Assembly: GCA_000697335.1 (NCBI GenBank)
Contig: JNEM01007455.1
Coordinates: 1 to 22,534, forward strand
Direction of reading: 5' to 3'
From: Conidiobolus incongruus B7586
Taxonomy: Eukaryota > Entomophthoromycota > Entomophthoromycetes > Entomophthorales > Conidiobolaceae
Length of the DNA: 22,534 nt
Below are positions 11,701-21,492 of this stretch, piece after piece. Position 1 is the first letter of the stretch. Each line of letters starts with the position of its first letter. A model generated the notes under the pieces. That model was not told the DNA's origin. It was given only the letters and a program-made list of their open reading frames with translations, and did no database searches. The position numbers were made by a program, and so were the translations under genes.

Positions 11701-12156
11701 TGTAACTAAGATAATATATCATAGTATTTTTTTATTTTTAAATTATTTCTATTTAATAAGTAAAATTTCATCATAAATGGTATAAAATAAATTATGAATT
11801 AAAAATTAATTAAACTTGTTCTTGATATCATATTGGTCTTTGATATCGAAAAATGATGAATCGGAACAATAAATTGCAGTTGGATATAAAATTGATCAGA
11901 ATAAGAATATCACAAATTAAATACAACCAATAAATGATGATATTTGGGATGGATGTACAGTATTTATAATATTACTAGAGAATTTATAAAATAGAAAAAT
12001 CATTGTTAAATATATGCATAACAAAAGTAAATAGCTAAGTCAAGAGGGTTTATTAACAATAATAGGAGTATATACAAAAGATAGCTAATTACAATATCAT
12101 AGGTGAATAAGAATAGGGAGAGATAGAGATAGATATGAAAAAAATGGATTGCATCA
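8717..12156. other. AT-rich spacer between Atg22-like copies 2 and 3
   Basis: The left 250 bases (to about 8940) are less AT-rich and probably hold the promoter and 5' UTR of copy 2, with a forkhead-like core TTATTTACAA at 8777-8786. The rest is almost pure AT sequence. A 93-codon frame at 10147-10428 starts with TTG, has no glycine or tryptophan, and is judged a chance frame. From about 12006 the sequence is the 3' UTR of copy 3. No remnant of a further Atg22 copy, transposon or RNA gene was seen. Confidence 0.6.
12049..12054 (-). terminator. Poly(A) signal of Atg22-like gene 3 (minus strand)
   Basis: TTTATT on the plus strand is AATAAA in the gene's sense, about 103 bases after the TAG stop at 12157-12159. 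The 3' UTR between them is CT-rich in the gene's sense. Confidence 0.4.
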
Positions 12157-13716
12157 CTAAACAGTGATTGTGGCGTTTGATCTAACCTCAAATTCATGAC
12201 CAATATCGCTAGTTACTTTTGGATGTAAAGGATCCACAAAATCTTCAGCTTGTTGCTTACCCTTCTCAACATTGACTAAGAAAGTCAAGATGAGGGGAAT
12301 GGACATGGAGCAGAGTAAGAAGTAGAAACCATATCTGATTTCACCAGTAGCGTCGGTGATGGCACCAACAACCAATGGTCCGATCCAAGAGGATCCCTTG
12401 TCGGTGATCTCATAAAGACCGAAGAACTCGTTTTCTTTACCTTTGGGCAACATTTCAGAGAATAAAGAGCGGTAGAAAGATTGAATAGCCCCTAACAAAA
12501 GTCCATGATAGCCTGCAACGATATATAATTCGACCTTCGATCTGAGAACATTGGTCTTATAGATTGAGATCACACCGTAAATTGGAATTACCAAATAAAG
12601 GGCGCTTAAAATCAAAATCATAGTTCTGGTACGTAAGCTAAAGATCTTTTGGACATATAACCATATAATACATCCAATACCAGCTAATAAAGGTGTGATA
12701 AATGCTGCAATAAATAATTCGATTTGACTGAATCCAAGGGATGCTTTGGCGAAGAGGACAGCTACATGAACAATGGTGGCGAGAGCGTCAGACATGAGGA
12801 ACCATGAGATCAAAAATGTGAATGCTTGAGAAAGCTTGGGGGCTTGAGCAACGGTATGGAACACCATCTTCCAAGAGTAAAAGAGGTAGCTCTCGCCCTT
12901 TGGCAATGGTGGACCAGGCCTAGGCTGAAGCCATTTCCAGGTGAAGTATAAGAAGACAAAGTACCAAGCACCATTGAATGCACTGGCAACTTGGAGACCG
13001 TATTCGGGGCTATTCATTCCTAGGATAATACCAGCACTTATAAGAAGACAGATAATGGCACCAAGATATCCAGAGGCAAAACCTAAACTACTTACTGAGT
13101 TGGAAACTTTCTCAACCACTCGGGTCTTCTCTTCTACGCTGGCATCAGTTGCACTTATCTCCAATACTTCGGGATCATACTGGGTTAAAGTTGGAACGTA
13201 AGCATAGTAAAAAATGTAACTAGCACCAAATGCAACATTTGCGCCAATAGTGAAAATCGCAGCTAACCAGTATAATCCTCGATTGACCACGGTAAGGAAT
13301 AAGATACAGAAAGTGGCACAAACAGCTCCTGAGAATAAAAGCATACGTTTACGGTTATTTCCATGGTCCGCAAGTGCACTGAGACCAATAAAGGTAATAG
13401 CCTGAATCACAACACTTACCGCAGTGACGTAAAGAGCGAAACTTGATGGAGACATTTCTGCTGATCCAAGTTTGAAAGTACACTTGTAATCATGATGACT
13501 GGTATCGCATGGTTCACCAGTGTGGATATCAGTTGCAACCAGAGCAGTAAGGGTTTCCAAGATCACAGGAGCGCATACCGCCATAACGACAGCGGCAAAA
13601 GGCTCAGAACCAAAACCATATGCATAAAATCCCCATCTTTCTCGTTTGGTAACTGGAATAGTTCCTAAGTCTCTTTGAACGAATTCCTTTTCACTATTAA
13701 GTTCGACTGCAGACAT
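12157..13716 (-). CDS. Atg22-like vacuolar amino-acid permease, copy 3
   Basis: Single-exon gene for 519 residues with about twelve membrane spans. Landmarks: ERWGFY 26-31; loop cysteines C70 and C79, the first in a PCDTS context that is familiar in fungal Atg22; LADHGNNRK 115-123; ISSLGFA-type motif about 208-217 (here VSSLGFASGY); RPGPPLP 266-272; ITDKGSSW 437-444. It carries a 12-residue longer N-terminus than copies 1 and 2, and a C-terminal tail of about 30 residues without their VELxPF end. In the block equivalent to residues 101-170 of copy 2 I count 47 of 70 identical to copy 2 and 48 of 70 identical to copy 4. ATG 13716 has an in-frame TAA two codons upstream. Role inferred from family: efflux of amino acids from the vacuole during autophagy or starvation. 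The 5' side may carry a small intron (see 13775-13815). Confidence 0.9.
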   Translation of the reverse strand: MSAVELNSEKEFVQRDLGTIPVTKRERWGFYAYGFGSEPFAAVVMAVCAPVILETLTALVATDIHTGEPCDTSHHDYKCTFKLGSAEMSPSSFALYVTAVSVVIQAITFIGLSALADHGNNRKRMLLFSGAVCATFCILFLTVVNRGLYWLAAIFTIGANVAFGASYIFYYAYVPTLTQYDPEVLEISATDASVEEKTRVVEKVSNSVSSLGFASGYLGAIICLLISAGIILGMNSPEYGLQVASAFNGAWYFVFLYFTWKWLQPRPGPPLPKGESYLFYSWKMVFHTVAQAPKLSQAFTFLISWFLMSDALATIVHVAVLFAKASLGFSQIELFIAAFITPLLAGIGCIIWLYVQKIFSLRTRTMILILSALYLVIPIYGVISIYKTNVLRSKVELYIVAGYHGLLLGAIQSFYRSLFSEMLPKGKENEFFGLYEITDKGSSWIGPLVVGAITDATGEIRYGFYFLLCSMSIPLILTFLVNVEKGKQQAEDFVDPLHPKVTSDIGHEFEVRSNATITV

Positions 13717-13774
13717 TAATTATTAAGATAAAATCAATATATGTAGAGATGGAATGGATGTAAATAAATGATAT

Positions 13775-13815
13775 CTGTTAATAAAAATAAAGTTAGGAAA
13801 GAGTAAAATATATAC
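13775..13815 (-). other. Possible 5' UTR intron of Atg22-like copy 3
   Basis: In the gene's sense the leader contains a GTATAT donor, a CCTAAC branch-like site (complement of 13792-13796), and a TTAACAG acceptor, together 41 nt long, about 60 bases before the start codon. This is shorter than the 49-61 nt introns seen in the aminopeptidase P gene, and an upstream donor is possible. Sequence signals only. Confidence 0.25.
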
Positions 13816-15641
13816 AAAGAGGATAAAAAATTGTTGAAATTGATTTTTTCTAAAACAAGGTCATAAATTTCAACAGATCCTTGATTATTCAGGGATTTTA
13901 TACTTGACCCAAACTGAATACTAGTCCCTATCACTTCAGGATTCACACTTTACACAGTTTCTGATTTGTCAGATTGTATAGGGGAAGTTTTAATTTTGAG
14001 AGGAGCTAGATCTAACCAAACATATCAACTCCAAAATAAATTTATTTCTTCCAATCAAATTACATAAAAACCATTGAATATAGATGAATTAGCATTGAAA
14101 AATAGTCCTCATACATGCTCTTTTATAAAAACCTTACAAGAATCAAAACCTTATACAATATACTGGGGTAGATATTTTCATTTTTGAAAAATTAAAGCTA
14201 ATAAAAAACATTATTGTTTAATAATATTTTACTCTGATTTTATAATATAATCAAACTAAAGATGACCTTCAATTCCATCATATCAATTGAGTTCAAAATA
14301 AATCGAACAAACTAATAAGTAACCAATTATCGGCTTATAAATATCATGATGTACTATATTTTAAAACCTCAATATTAGATGAGGAGGATGGAGCCATTTA
14401 ACTGTTATTGATTATATAATCAGGTCAAATACAACTTATAACCGGGTAATATTTTAGTTAATCAAACAGGTATCCTTGATGAATCCGTGATATTTTTCCG
14501 TTTTGTACCCTTAAAATTTAAAGTAAACAAAAAAGACATTATTAATTAATGTCACGTTTTTTGATTGATCTGATTTTACATTAAATTTATTCAAAAGATA
14601 CTTATCACTCCTGTTCAAAATTCATTCAATAAAAATAATATCAATAAAAAAATTAATAGCTATTTATAATAGGTTTTAGCCCAATTCAATTAGTTTAGAT
14701 ATTATGCTCATTTAATTTTTTATATGTTAAATATCATGTAAAATTTGAAATATTTAACCTTAAATATCCGAAAGTTACAATTGAGAAATATTAATAATTT
14801 AATTGATTGTAATACAAAAAATCTATGATTAATAATTTAACAAAAAAACTGTTTTAATTCATTTATAAAAATGTCTGTTTGATATAAAATTATGAAAGTG
14901 AAATTTACTTATTTGTTGATTGCAAAATGTCAATTTCTTGTATGGAATTGGCTATTAATTAAAACTGGTTAACTTGTAAATTTCAGAAGGAAATTTAAAT
15001 TTAGAATTAATTTGCAAAATCTTTAACCTTTAAAATAAGAAATATTAATATATTTTTTCAGAATTTATAGAATTTGTTTATATATATAAATCTTATGATT
15101 ATTTCATTAATTGAGGTAAAGTTTTAATATATAAATTATTTTAATTTTGATCAAAAAAATCTAATCATATCATTAATAACAACCCTTTATACTTCTAAAT
15201 ATATTTCCATTATGCAGTTATCTAATTTTGATGACAATTTTGCCGAACATTAACAAATTATTTGATATAATAACTTTGAAATAAATATTAAAATGAAAAT
15301 TATTAAAATTCAAATGTGTTTAAATTTTAAATAATAGAGTGTTATTATTATATATAAATTCTAAAACATATATTTTCATGTATAATATATAATAAATTTA
15401 ATTTTGGATTAAATCACTATTTTAACAAATTTAATATCTAATATCAATTATACCAATTAAAGACAAAGGTTAAATATTACAAAAATATTTTGATAAATTC
15501 AGTATTAGAGTAATTGATTGAACCAATTGATATATTAATAAACTTCATTTTATTAATTAAATTTAATTTTAATCTTCAAATTATTGATAAACTTTTTGAG
15601 CAGATTTCTAACAATTAAACTAATATTATTTCAATATTATA

Positions 15642-16086
15642 ATGACAACTGTTATTGTGGGAGGAAATAGGCTTTTAGAGCTTAAGCGGGGAATCACCAG
15701 TGGTAAATGACAGGTTACCATAGAGTTAGGGGAAATTAATCGGGTTCATCAAATGAGGTGAAAATGGCTTACTGTAAATTGGATTCTTCGTGTAAAGCAA
15801 ATATCCCACGCTTGTCACAACTCAATGATTTTGTGAGGGCTGTGAGAAAAGCTTAGAGACTGGATAATTTTGAAATGAAAATAAAAGAGATGTGTTTATT
15901 AGTTCGTTCATGATAATCTTATATTAGCTTTCATTGTTGATTTTTATGAATAGGAATGGCTCAGTGACAGAAAGGAACACAAACACCTGGTTCAGGAAAC
16001 TGGGTGTTCCCAATGTGACTTCTCAATTCAGTGTGGTAATCGCAGTTTCTTGAGTGTTTGACAAGATCATTTCCCATCAATAACAT
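15642..16086. other. GC-richer island with hairpins, unidentified
   Basis: Composition changes abruptly from nearly pure AT to mixed sequence for about 440 bases. Three hairpins are visible on the plus strand: TGGTAA/TTACCA (15701-15720), TCACAA/TTGTGA (15815-15836) and an 11-pair stem at 15982-16008 whose two G-T pairs work only in a plus-strand RNA. On the minus strand a 41-codon frame runs from 16086 to 15961 with unusually mixed composition for this region (several Cys, His and Pro), but I recognise no family. The island could be a structured RNA, a small or decayed gene, or a conserved regulatory block. None of these is established. Confidence 0.3.
15982..16008 (+). other. Stem-loop with 11 pairs
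   Basis: AACACC pairs with GGTGTT; the stem continues through two G-T pairs and three further pairs to a five-base CAGGA loop. An alternative overlapping pairing uses GGAACAC (15974-15980) with GTGTTCC (16004-16010). It is the strongest hairpin seen in the intergenic sequence. It is too far from any mapped stop codon to be called a terminator. Confidence 0.4.
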
Positions 16087-18049
16087 ACAATTTTTCGAAT
16101 TAAGAATTTTTATTAATCTATTTTAGTGATAGGTTTTATAATTAGAATGAATTTATTTATAATTTGCTGTATCTATTCAATTTAGATCTCACTGAAAACT
16201 CTATCTCATTAAATATTTATTATTTTTTAACAGTATCTATATTGATCATATTTGGATACATTTCTTATCAATATGACCACAAGCTGAAATTTTAAATTTT
16301 TTAGTTTGTTTCAAATAATAATGAATATTATATATATATAGATTGAATTTATGGTGAGTTATAATAATATTTAATATTGGACAATATATAGATATTTAAT
16401 TAATGTTTAATGAAAATATTTTTAATATGGTACATATTCAATAAATTTTGTCATATCATTGACCTGTAATACAAATTCAAACAAATATATTATATGAAAT
16501 AGGTACTTTTATATAATAATCAAATATATATTTTTTATATATTCCATATTTAATATAAAATTCAATTGTTACCATTAAATTTAATGTTGGCAATATTGCC
16601 AGCCACTTACACTATTATAATCTAAACAAACAATTTCAATTTGTCCTATAATCACTAAATTATTTGTCATTACTCAATTACACTTATTGATAAAATTTAA
16701 CAGGAAAAAAGTTGTTCTTTAAGATACACAAAATTACCATTGTTGAATCAAAAATTAAATAAATATAAACTGACATTTGCCTTTTCTGTTTTGATTTATA
16801 AACTTGAATCATACAAAAACCCAACATTTATTATATCAATTCCTTATTTCTAATAATTGAATTAATGCATTAATACATTATTATCCAAGATTATATATTA
16901 TATGTTGCTGAATTGTAAATTTTACAATAGAGTGGAGGCATTTTTACCAGATTGATGAGGTTTCTAACAGAACAGTAAATTTAGCTTGCAAGGTACTTGT
17001 TATACGAATTAAATAGGGTCAAGAGTTGACTTCCTTTATAAAAATAAATGTGATTCATAGTCTAAAATTGGATTGCGAACTGCATTAGTGTAAGATCACA
17101 CACTTAAAAGCTCTTTAAAATAATGAATATTTTCAATCAAGATTGTGCAAAGATATTGGAAGTAAGATAAATATATTCAGATAGTAAATGTGAGCATAAT
17201 TCATTAAATTTCTGAATGTGTTTTTATACACGATTTTGAAGCTTGATAAACTAGTTGGGACCTTGTTTTAGAGTCATGTCAGGTCAATTACATTATCTCA
17301 TAAAGATGAATTCCTCCAATATCAACATTGAATTTAAACAATCAATAAACATTTGAAGATTCTAATATGTTACGCCCTAATATTAATTTATTTTACAATC
17401 AACTCAATTGTCATTTTTATCATTTAACTTGTACAGTGATTGTAATAATTTTGATAAGATTAGTGTTTAGTTTAAAACATTATATAAGACACTTTATAAT
17501 ATAGTTAAAATAATGTTATATTTCTATTGATACAATATTATAGCCAAATATTTTGAATTTTTAACAGGTTGATATGCTAATAAAATGCATTATAAAGTAA
17601 AATATATATTAAAATTTATCGGTTTAATCAGTGAAATAAGAAATTAATTAATACAAATAATATATTAACAATTTAAACTTTTGAAAAATACATATTGGCA
17701 CATTGAGTTATATTAAAAATCTTTAACTAAAATTTATTAATATTATGTGCTTTGATATCTAATGTACATATTTTAAACTCTAACACATAACAAAATTTGA
17801 ATATATATTTGGATATTAGCTAAATGGTTAATGATTTACTCTTCAACCATATATAGTTAAAAATGATAGTATAAACATGTATATAGTAATGTCTATCTAT
17901 TGCAATATATTTCCAAAAAATATTGGCATCAAAGAGTAATTAAAAGTTTGATATCAATGAACTCATGTGAAGAGATCAGATAATAAAAGAATAAATTTTA
18001 AGTATGATTTGAATTGATTAATTTTAATTATCTTTTATTCTTTTTAGAC

Positions 18050-19122
18050 AATACTGAACAATAATATTTTGATAATACACAATATTTAGCATTGAATTTT
18101 CAATTGAATCTAAATGATCAGCTTTTTCAAAATCAATCAATTTTGAATTTAGTCGTTCCTCTTTATCATAAACCCGACTTCTTGAACATTTGTTGAGTAT
18201 TTTTGATTTTAGTTATTAGTAATTTAATAACTATAATTGAGTTGATAAAAACTTAGCGATAACATGGGCTATTATGATTATAAAAAATATATATTATATT
18301 CAATATTGCTAATACAATACAAGCCAATTACAGATATTAAAATATATCAAACAGTTTATTTAATCTTGAATAGGAATGCTTAATTGATTTGCTTCATGAT
18401 GTTCAAAATATACAGATATGACCCTAATTGGATATGTTAATTTTGAATTTGATCATTATAAATATTTAATATTATAATATTTTTGATAACCTTTCATTTT
18501 GTGAGTGAATAAATTCAATTTTTGTTTCCTTAGACATTGATTGTAATAAATTTATATGCCAGCTTTGAGTTGGATTGATTTATTATCTTCGTTTGTAATA
18601 ATAGTAAAATCAAATACAATTGGATTATAAAGTATCCATTATAACCATTTATTATTCAAATATTGATGATTTTATCGATTGTTATTAAAAGACAAATATT
18701 TAATCATTGAAGTTAAATGATTTTAATTATTGTTCAAAAAATAATTTAAATTATCAAATGATTATGAATTCATATTATATAATAATCTAAAATTATATTA
18801 AATACAACTCTGTCGCAAAATATAGAGTGGTTTCCTCCCTCAATACCTCAATTTGAAACCATTTTCTTCCGATTTGAATATATGTTACAAGGAGTCTTTT
18901 TAGATTTATATAACCTTGGTATTGATAGATTAAAATTTGAATAATATTGAGTACTCAATTATTCTTTTTAATTTGATCTTCAACTCTGACAGATTATAAT
19001 GGAGATATAAAACTGAATTATCGAATGAAACAGGTATGATTTACTCATACCCTGAAATAGTAGTTTATGTTGATAAATTCATAACCAACACTTCTCAAAA
19101 TCCATTTAAATTGATATATTAA
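18050..19122 (+). pseudogene. Possible decayed leucine-rich host gene
   Basis: Several short plus-strand frames have protein-like rather than AT-random composition: 18065-18196 (43 codons, rich in Leu, Asn and Gln), 18786-18944 (52 codons, with Trp, Pro, Gly and Arg), 18977-19039 (20 codons) and 19000-19122 (40 codons, ending in TAA). Frames between them have spaced Leu/Ile patterns that recall leucine-rich (RNI-like) repeats. A GT at 18919 and an AG at 18992 would join two of the frames in phase, so short introns may be involved. Stops interrupt the stretch between frames. Open frames of 40-50 codons are expected by chance in such AT-rich DNA, so this rests mainly on composition. It could be a relic, an undetected multi-exon gene, or nothing. 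Confidence 0.25.
19031..19054. other. Hairpin, nine pairs with one bulge
   Basis: CAGGTATGA (19031-19039) pairs with TCATACCCTG (19045-19054), leaving one bulged base and a five-base TTTAC loop. It is conspicuous in the AT-rich background but overlaps the protein-like frames at 18977-19122, so it may be accidental. No role can be assigned. Confidence 0.35.
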
Positions 19123-19938
19123 ATAATAATATACGTTAAAATACAATAATACGAAAGGAATAAAATTAGTGCGAAATATAGAATAAATTACTCATCATTA
19201 GAAATATGTCGTTAATAATTTAAACTATTGAATCAGAGTGATAAAGTAATTTCAATCATTAAATATATATTAGCTTTGAAATTATATATTGAATATAACC
19301 TGAAGATGAATATTTTAAAATTTTCTATCAATTAAATATTTCTATTTTTTATACAAATAGTTAATAAATTCAAAACTCAATTAGTATTTAAGGTTTGTAA
19401 ATAAACATTTTTGAAAGGATTATAGTATCTTTTAATAAACTATATATTAAATGATAATTTGAATTGAATATATTGATATAAATATTAAAATGAATATTTT
19501 AAAATATAAATGAAAAATTCACATTTACTAGAATATTTTAATTATTTCAATTAAATTAATTATAATTTGAATAAAAAGAAAATTTTATCAGTATTTAACT
19601 AAAAAGATTATAAAATAATTATATTAAATATAAATTTTGCATATTTTTTATTCAAATTATAATTATCTCTAATTCAACTTTGAGTATCTAAAATTTATAG
19701 ATATTTTAACTTGAGGATACTAATACTAGAGTTTATTTGGATTTATGGAACTATAATTATTTAAAATAATAGCCTAATTGGATATGAATTGAGAAAAAAA
19801 AATTAAATCATGATTTGAAATAGAATTAAATTGAAAATATAGTTAGGTTAATATAAATATTGATGAAAAAGTATGCTGTATAGTTCAATAATATTGTTGC
19901 AAATATTAAACCAAAATTATAACAATAATTTTTGTAAA

Positions 19939-19944
19939 TTTATT
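19939..19944 (-). terminator. Poly(A) signal of Atg22-like gene 4 (minus strand)
   Basis: TTTATT on the plus strand reads AATAAA in the gene's sense, about 19 bases after the TAA stop at 19963-19965. Confidence 0.4.
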
Positions 19945-19962
19945 CGAATATTGAGACATATG

Positions 19963-21492
19963 TTAATTAGATACGTTTTTCAGATGAATGTTATTATTGT
20001 AGTGAGGATTATCAAAGGCTTGTGCCTGTTTCTTTCCTTTTTCAGGATTGACCACAAATGCAAGTATAATGGGAATGATCATAGTGATGACGAGGAAGAT
20101 AAAACCGTATCGAATAGTGCCGGTAGAATTAGTGATTGCACCAACAACTAATGGTCCAATCCATGACGATCCCTTGTCAGTAATCTCATAAAGTCCAAAG
20201 AATTCGTTTTCTTTGCCCACTGGTAACATTTCAGCAAACATTGATCTATAAAAGGCTAGGATAGGTCCCATAAAGAAACCGTGGAAGGCAGCAAGGATAT
20301 AAAGCTCCGTTTTGGTTGAAAATAACGTTTTAGCAAAAATAGATGCAACTCCAATGATGGGAAGAATGAGATAGATAGTGCAAAGGACTAAAATCATGGT
20401 TTTTGTGCGAAGTTTAAAGAATCTTTGGATATACATCCCAGCTACACAGCCTACACCAGATGTAATTGGTGAGATTGCGGCAGTAATAAATAGCTCCATT
20501 TCATTGAAACCAAGTTCAGTCTTAGCAAAAAGAATTGCGACGTTGACGACCGTAGCAAGAGCATCAGACATCAAAAACCAAGATAGGAGAAATATAAAAG
20601 CTTGGGAAAGCTTGGGAGCTTGTGAAACAGTCTTGAATACAGTCTTCCATGAATACAGCAGATAACTTTCACCAGCGGGAAGAGGAGGACCAGGACGAGG
20701 TTTAAGCAATTTCCAAGTAACTACGGTGAAGAGCAAATACCAAAAACCATTGACTGCAGAAGCTACCTGTAAACCGTAAAGCTTATTAGGTAAAAACAAG
20801 ATTACAATTACACTGAGAATTAAGCAGATAATGGCACCCAAATAAGATATAGCAAAACCCCAGCTACTAATTTTGTTACCAACTCTCTCAGAAACAATAA
20901 ATTTTTCTTGTTCAGAGACATTACTATTATAACATTCAATTACTTCTGGGTCATACCTTGTCAAAATCGGAATATATGCATAGTAAAAAACATATGATAC
21001 ACCAAATGCTACGTTTCCTAAAATCGTGCAAATTCCAGCGAGCCAGTATAAACTTGGTTTTGTAACTGTTAAGTATAAAATCATGAATAATGAAGAGATG
21101 CATCCTGAACATACCAGCATCCTCTTTCTGTTGTTGCCATGATCCGCAAGTGCGCTGAGACCTATAAATGTGACCGCTTGTATGGCTACTGAAACTGCTG
21201 TCACATACAATGCAAAACTGGATGGTGTCAGGTAAAGGGAGCCCAAGTAGAAAAAACATCGATATCCTGAACGACTAGTGTCACAAGGAGCTCCTGTTTC
21301 AATGTCATAAGAAACTAACGAACTTAAAGTTTCTAACATCACAGGAGCAGTAATAACCATGATAACTGCAGGGAAAGTTTCCGAACCAAAACCATAAGCA
21401 TAAAATCCCCAAAGCTCCTTTTTAGTTGTGGGAGCAGTGGTATCTGGATCTAAATTATATGAAGAATGTTCGACTTGATCAATTTTTGACAT
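19963..21492 (-). CDS. Atg22-like vacuolar permease, divergent copy 4
   Basis: Single-exon gene for 509 residues, collinear with copy 3 without gaps over about the first 490. Family landmarks: loop cysteines C70 and C79 in PCDTS context, LADHGNNRK 115-123, RPGPPLP 266-272, ITDKGSSW 437-444, and about twelve membrane spans. It departs from the other three copies at positions that are otherwise the same: ELWGFY for ERWGFY (L27), GSETF for GSEPF (T39), GFAISY for GFAxGY (S216), and Asn for His at 317 in span 7. In the 70-residue block after LADHG it matches copy 3 at 48 and copy 2 at 40 positions, so it pairs with copy 3. The frame is intact and an in-frame TAA lies three codons upstream of ATG 21492, so it is probably functional but altered. 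Family role is export of amino acids from the vacuole; a changed substrate or location is speculation. Confidence 0.88.
   Translation of the reverse strand: MSKIDQVEHSSYNLDPDTTAPTTKKELWGFYAYGFGSETFPAVIMVITAPVMLETLSSLVSYDIETGAPCDTSRSGYRCFFYLGSLYLTPSSFALYVTAVSVAIQAVTFIGLSALADHGNNRKRMLVCSGCISSLFMILYLTVTKPSLYWLAGICTILGNVAFGVSYVFYYAYIPILTRYDPEVIECYNSNVSEQEKFIVSERVGNKISSWGFAISYLGAIICLILSVIVILFLPNKLYGLQVASAVNGFWYLLFTVVTWKLLKPRPGPPLPAGESYLLYSWKTVFKTVSQAPKLSQAFIFLLSWFLMSDALATVVNVAILFAKTELGFNEMELFITAAISPITSGVGCVAGMYIQRFFKLRTKTMILVLCTIYLILPIIGVASIFAKTLFSTKTELYILAAFHGFFMGPILAFYRSMFAEMLPVGKENEFFGLYEITDKGSSWIGPLVVGAITNSTGTIRYGFIFLVITMIIPIILAFVVNPEKGKKQAQAFDNPHYNNNIHLKNVSN

Larger units (their letters stand above)
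13717..19962. other. Long AT-rich spacer between Atg22-like copies 3 and 4
   Basis: This 6.2 kb gap is the largest in the array. 13717 to about 14560 is less AT-rich and likely holds the promoter of copy 3. A GC-richer island lies at about 15642-16086 and a second, weaker one at about 16930-17340; the second shows no readable frame. Short protein-like frames cluster at about 18050-19122. The right end is the 3' UTR of copy 4. No complete gene, tRNA, rRNA or recognisable transposon was found. Confidence 0.55.

Noticed and set aside
12006-12203. 65-codon frame overlapping the 3' end of Atg22-like copy 3
   Set aside because: It is a shifted-frame shadow running into the AT-rich 3' UTR, with low-complexity hydrophobic content.
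13734-13946. 70-codon minus-strand frame just upstream of Atg22-like copy 3
   Set aside because: It begins with GTG, ends before the copy 3 start, and lies across CT-rich leader sequence with splice-like signals. It is better explained as 5' UTR and promoter.
15656-15800. Resemblance to RNase P RNA conserved regions (GAGGAAA and GGCTTAC)
   Set aside because: The two short matches are about 110 bases apart, too close for a eukaryotic RNase P RNA, and the bases around them do not form the expected P4 helix.
16930-17340. Second slightly GC-richer stretch in the copy 3 to copy 4 spacer, with a C-box-like TTGATGA
   Set aside because: No D box at a suitable distance, no terminal stem, and no open frame of note on either strand, so neither a box C/D snoRNA nor a gene can be supported.
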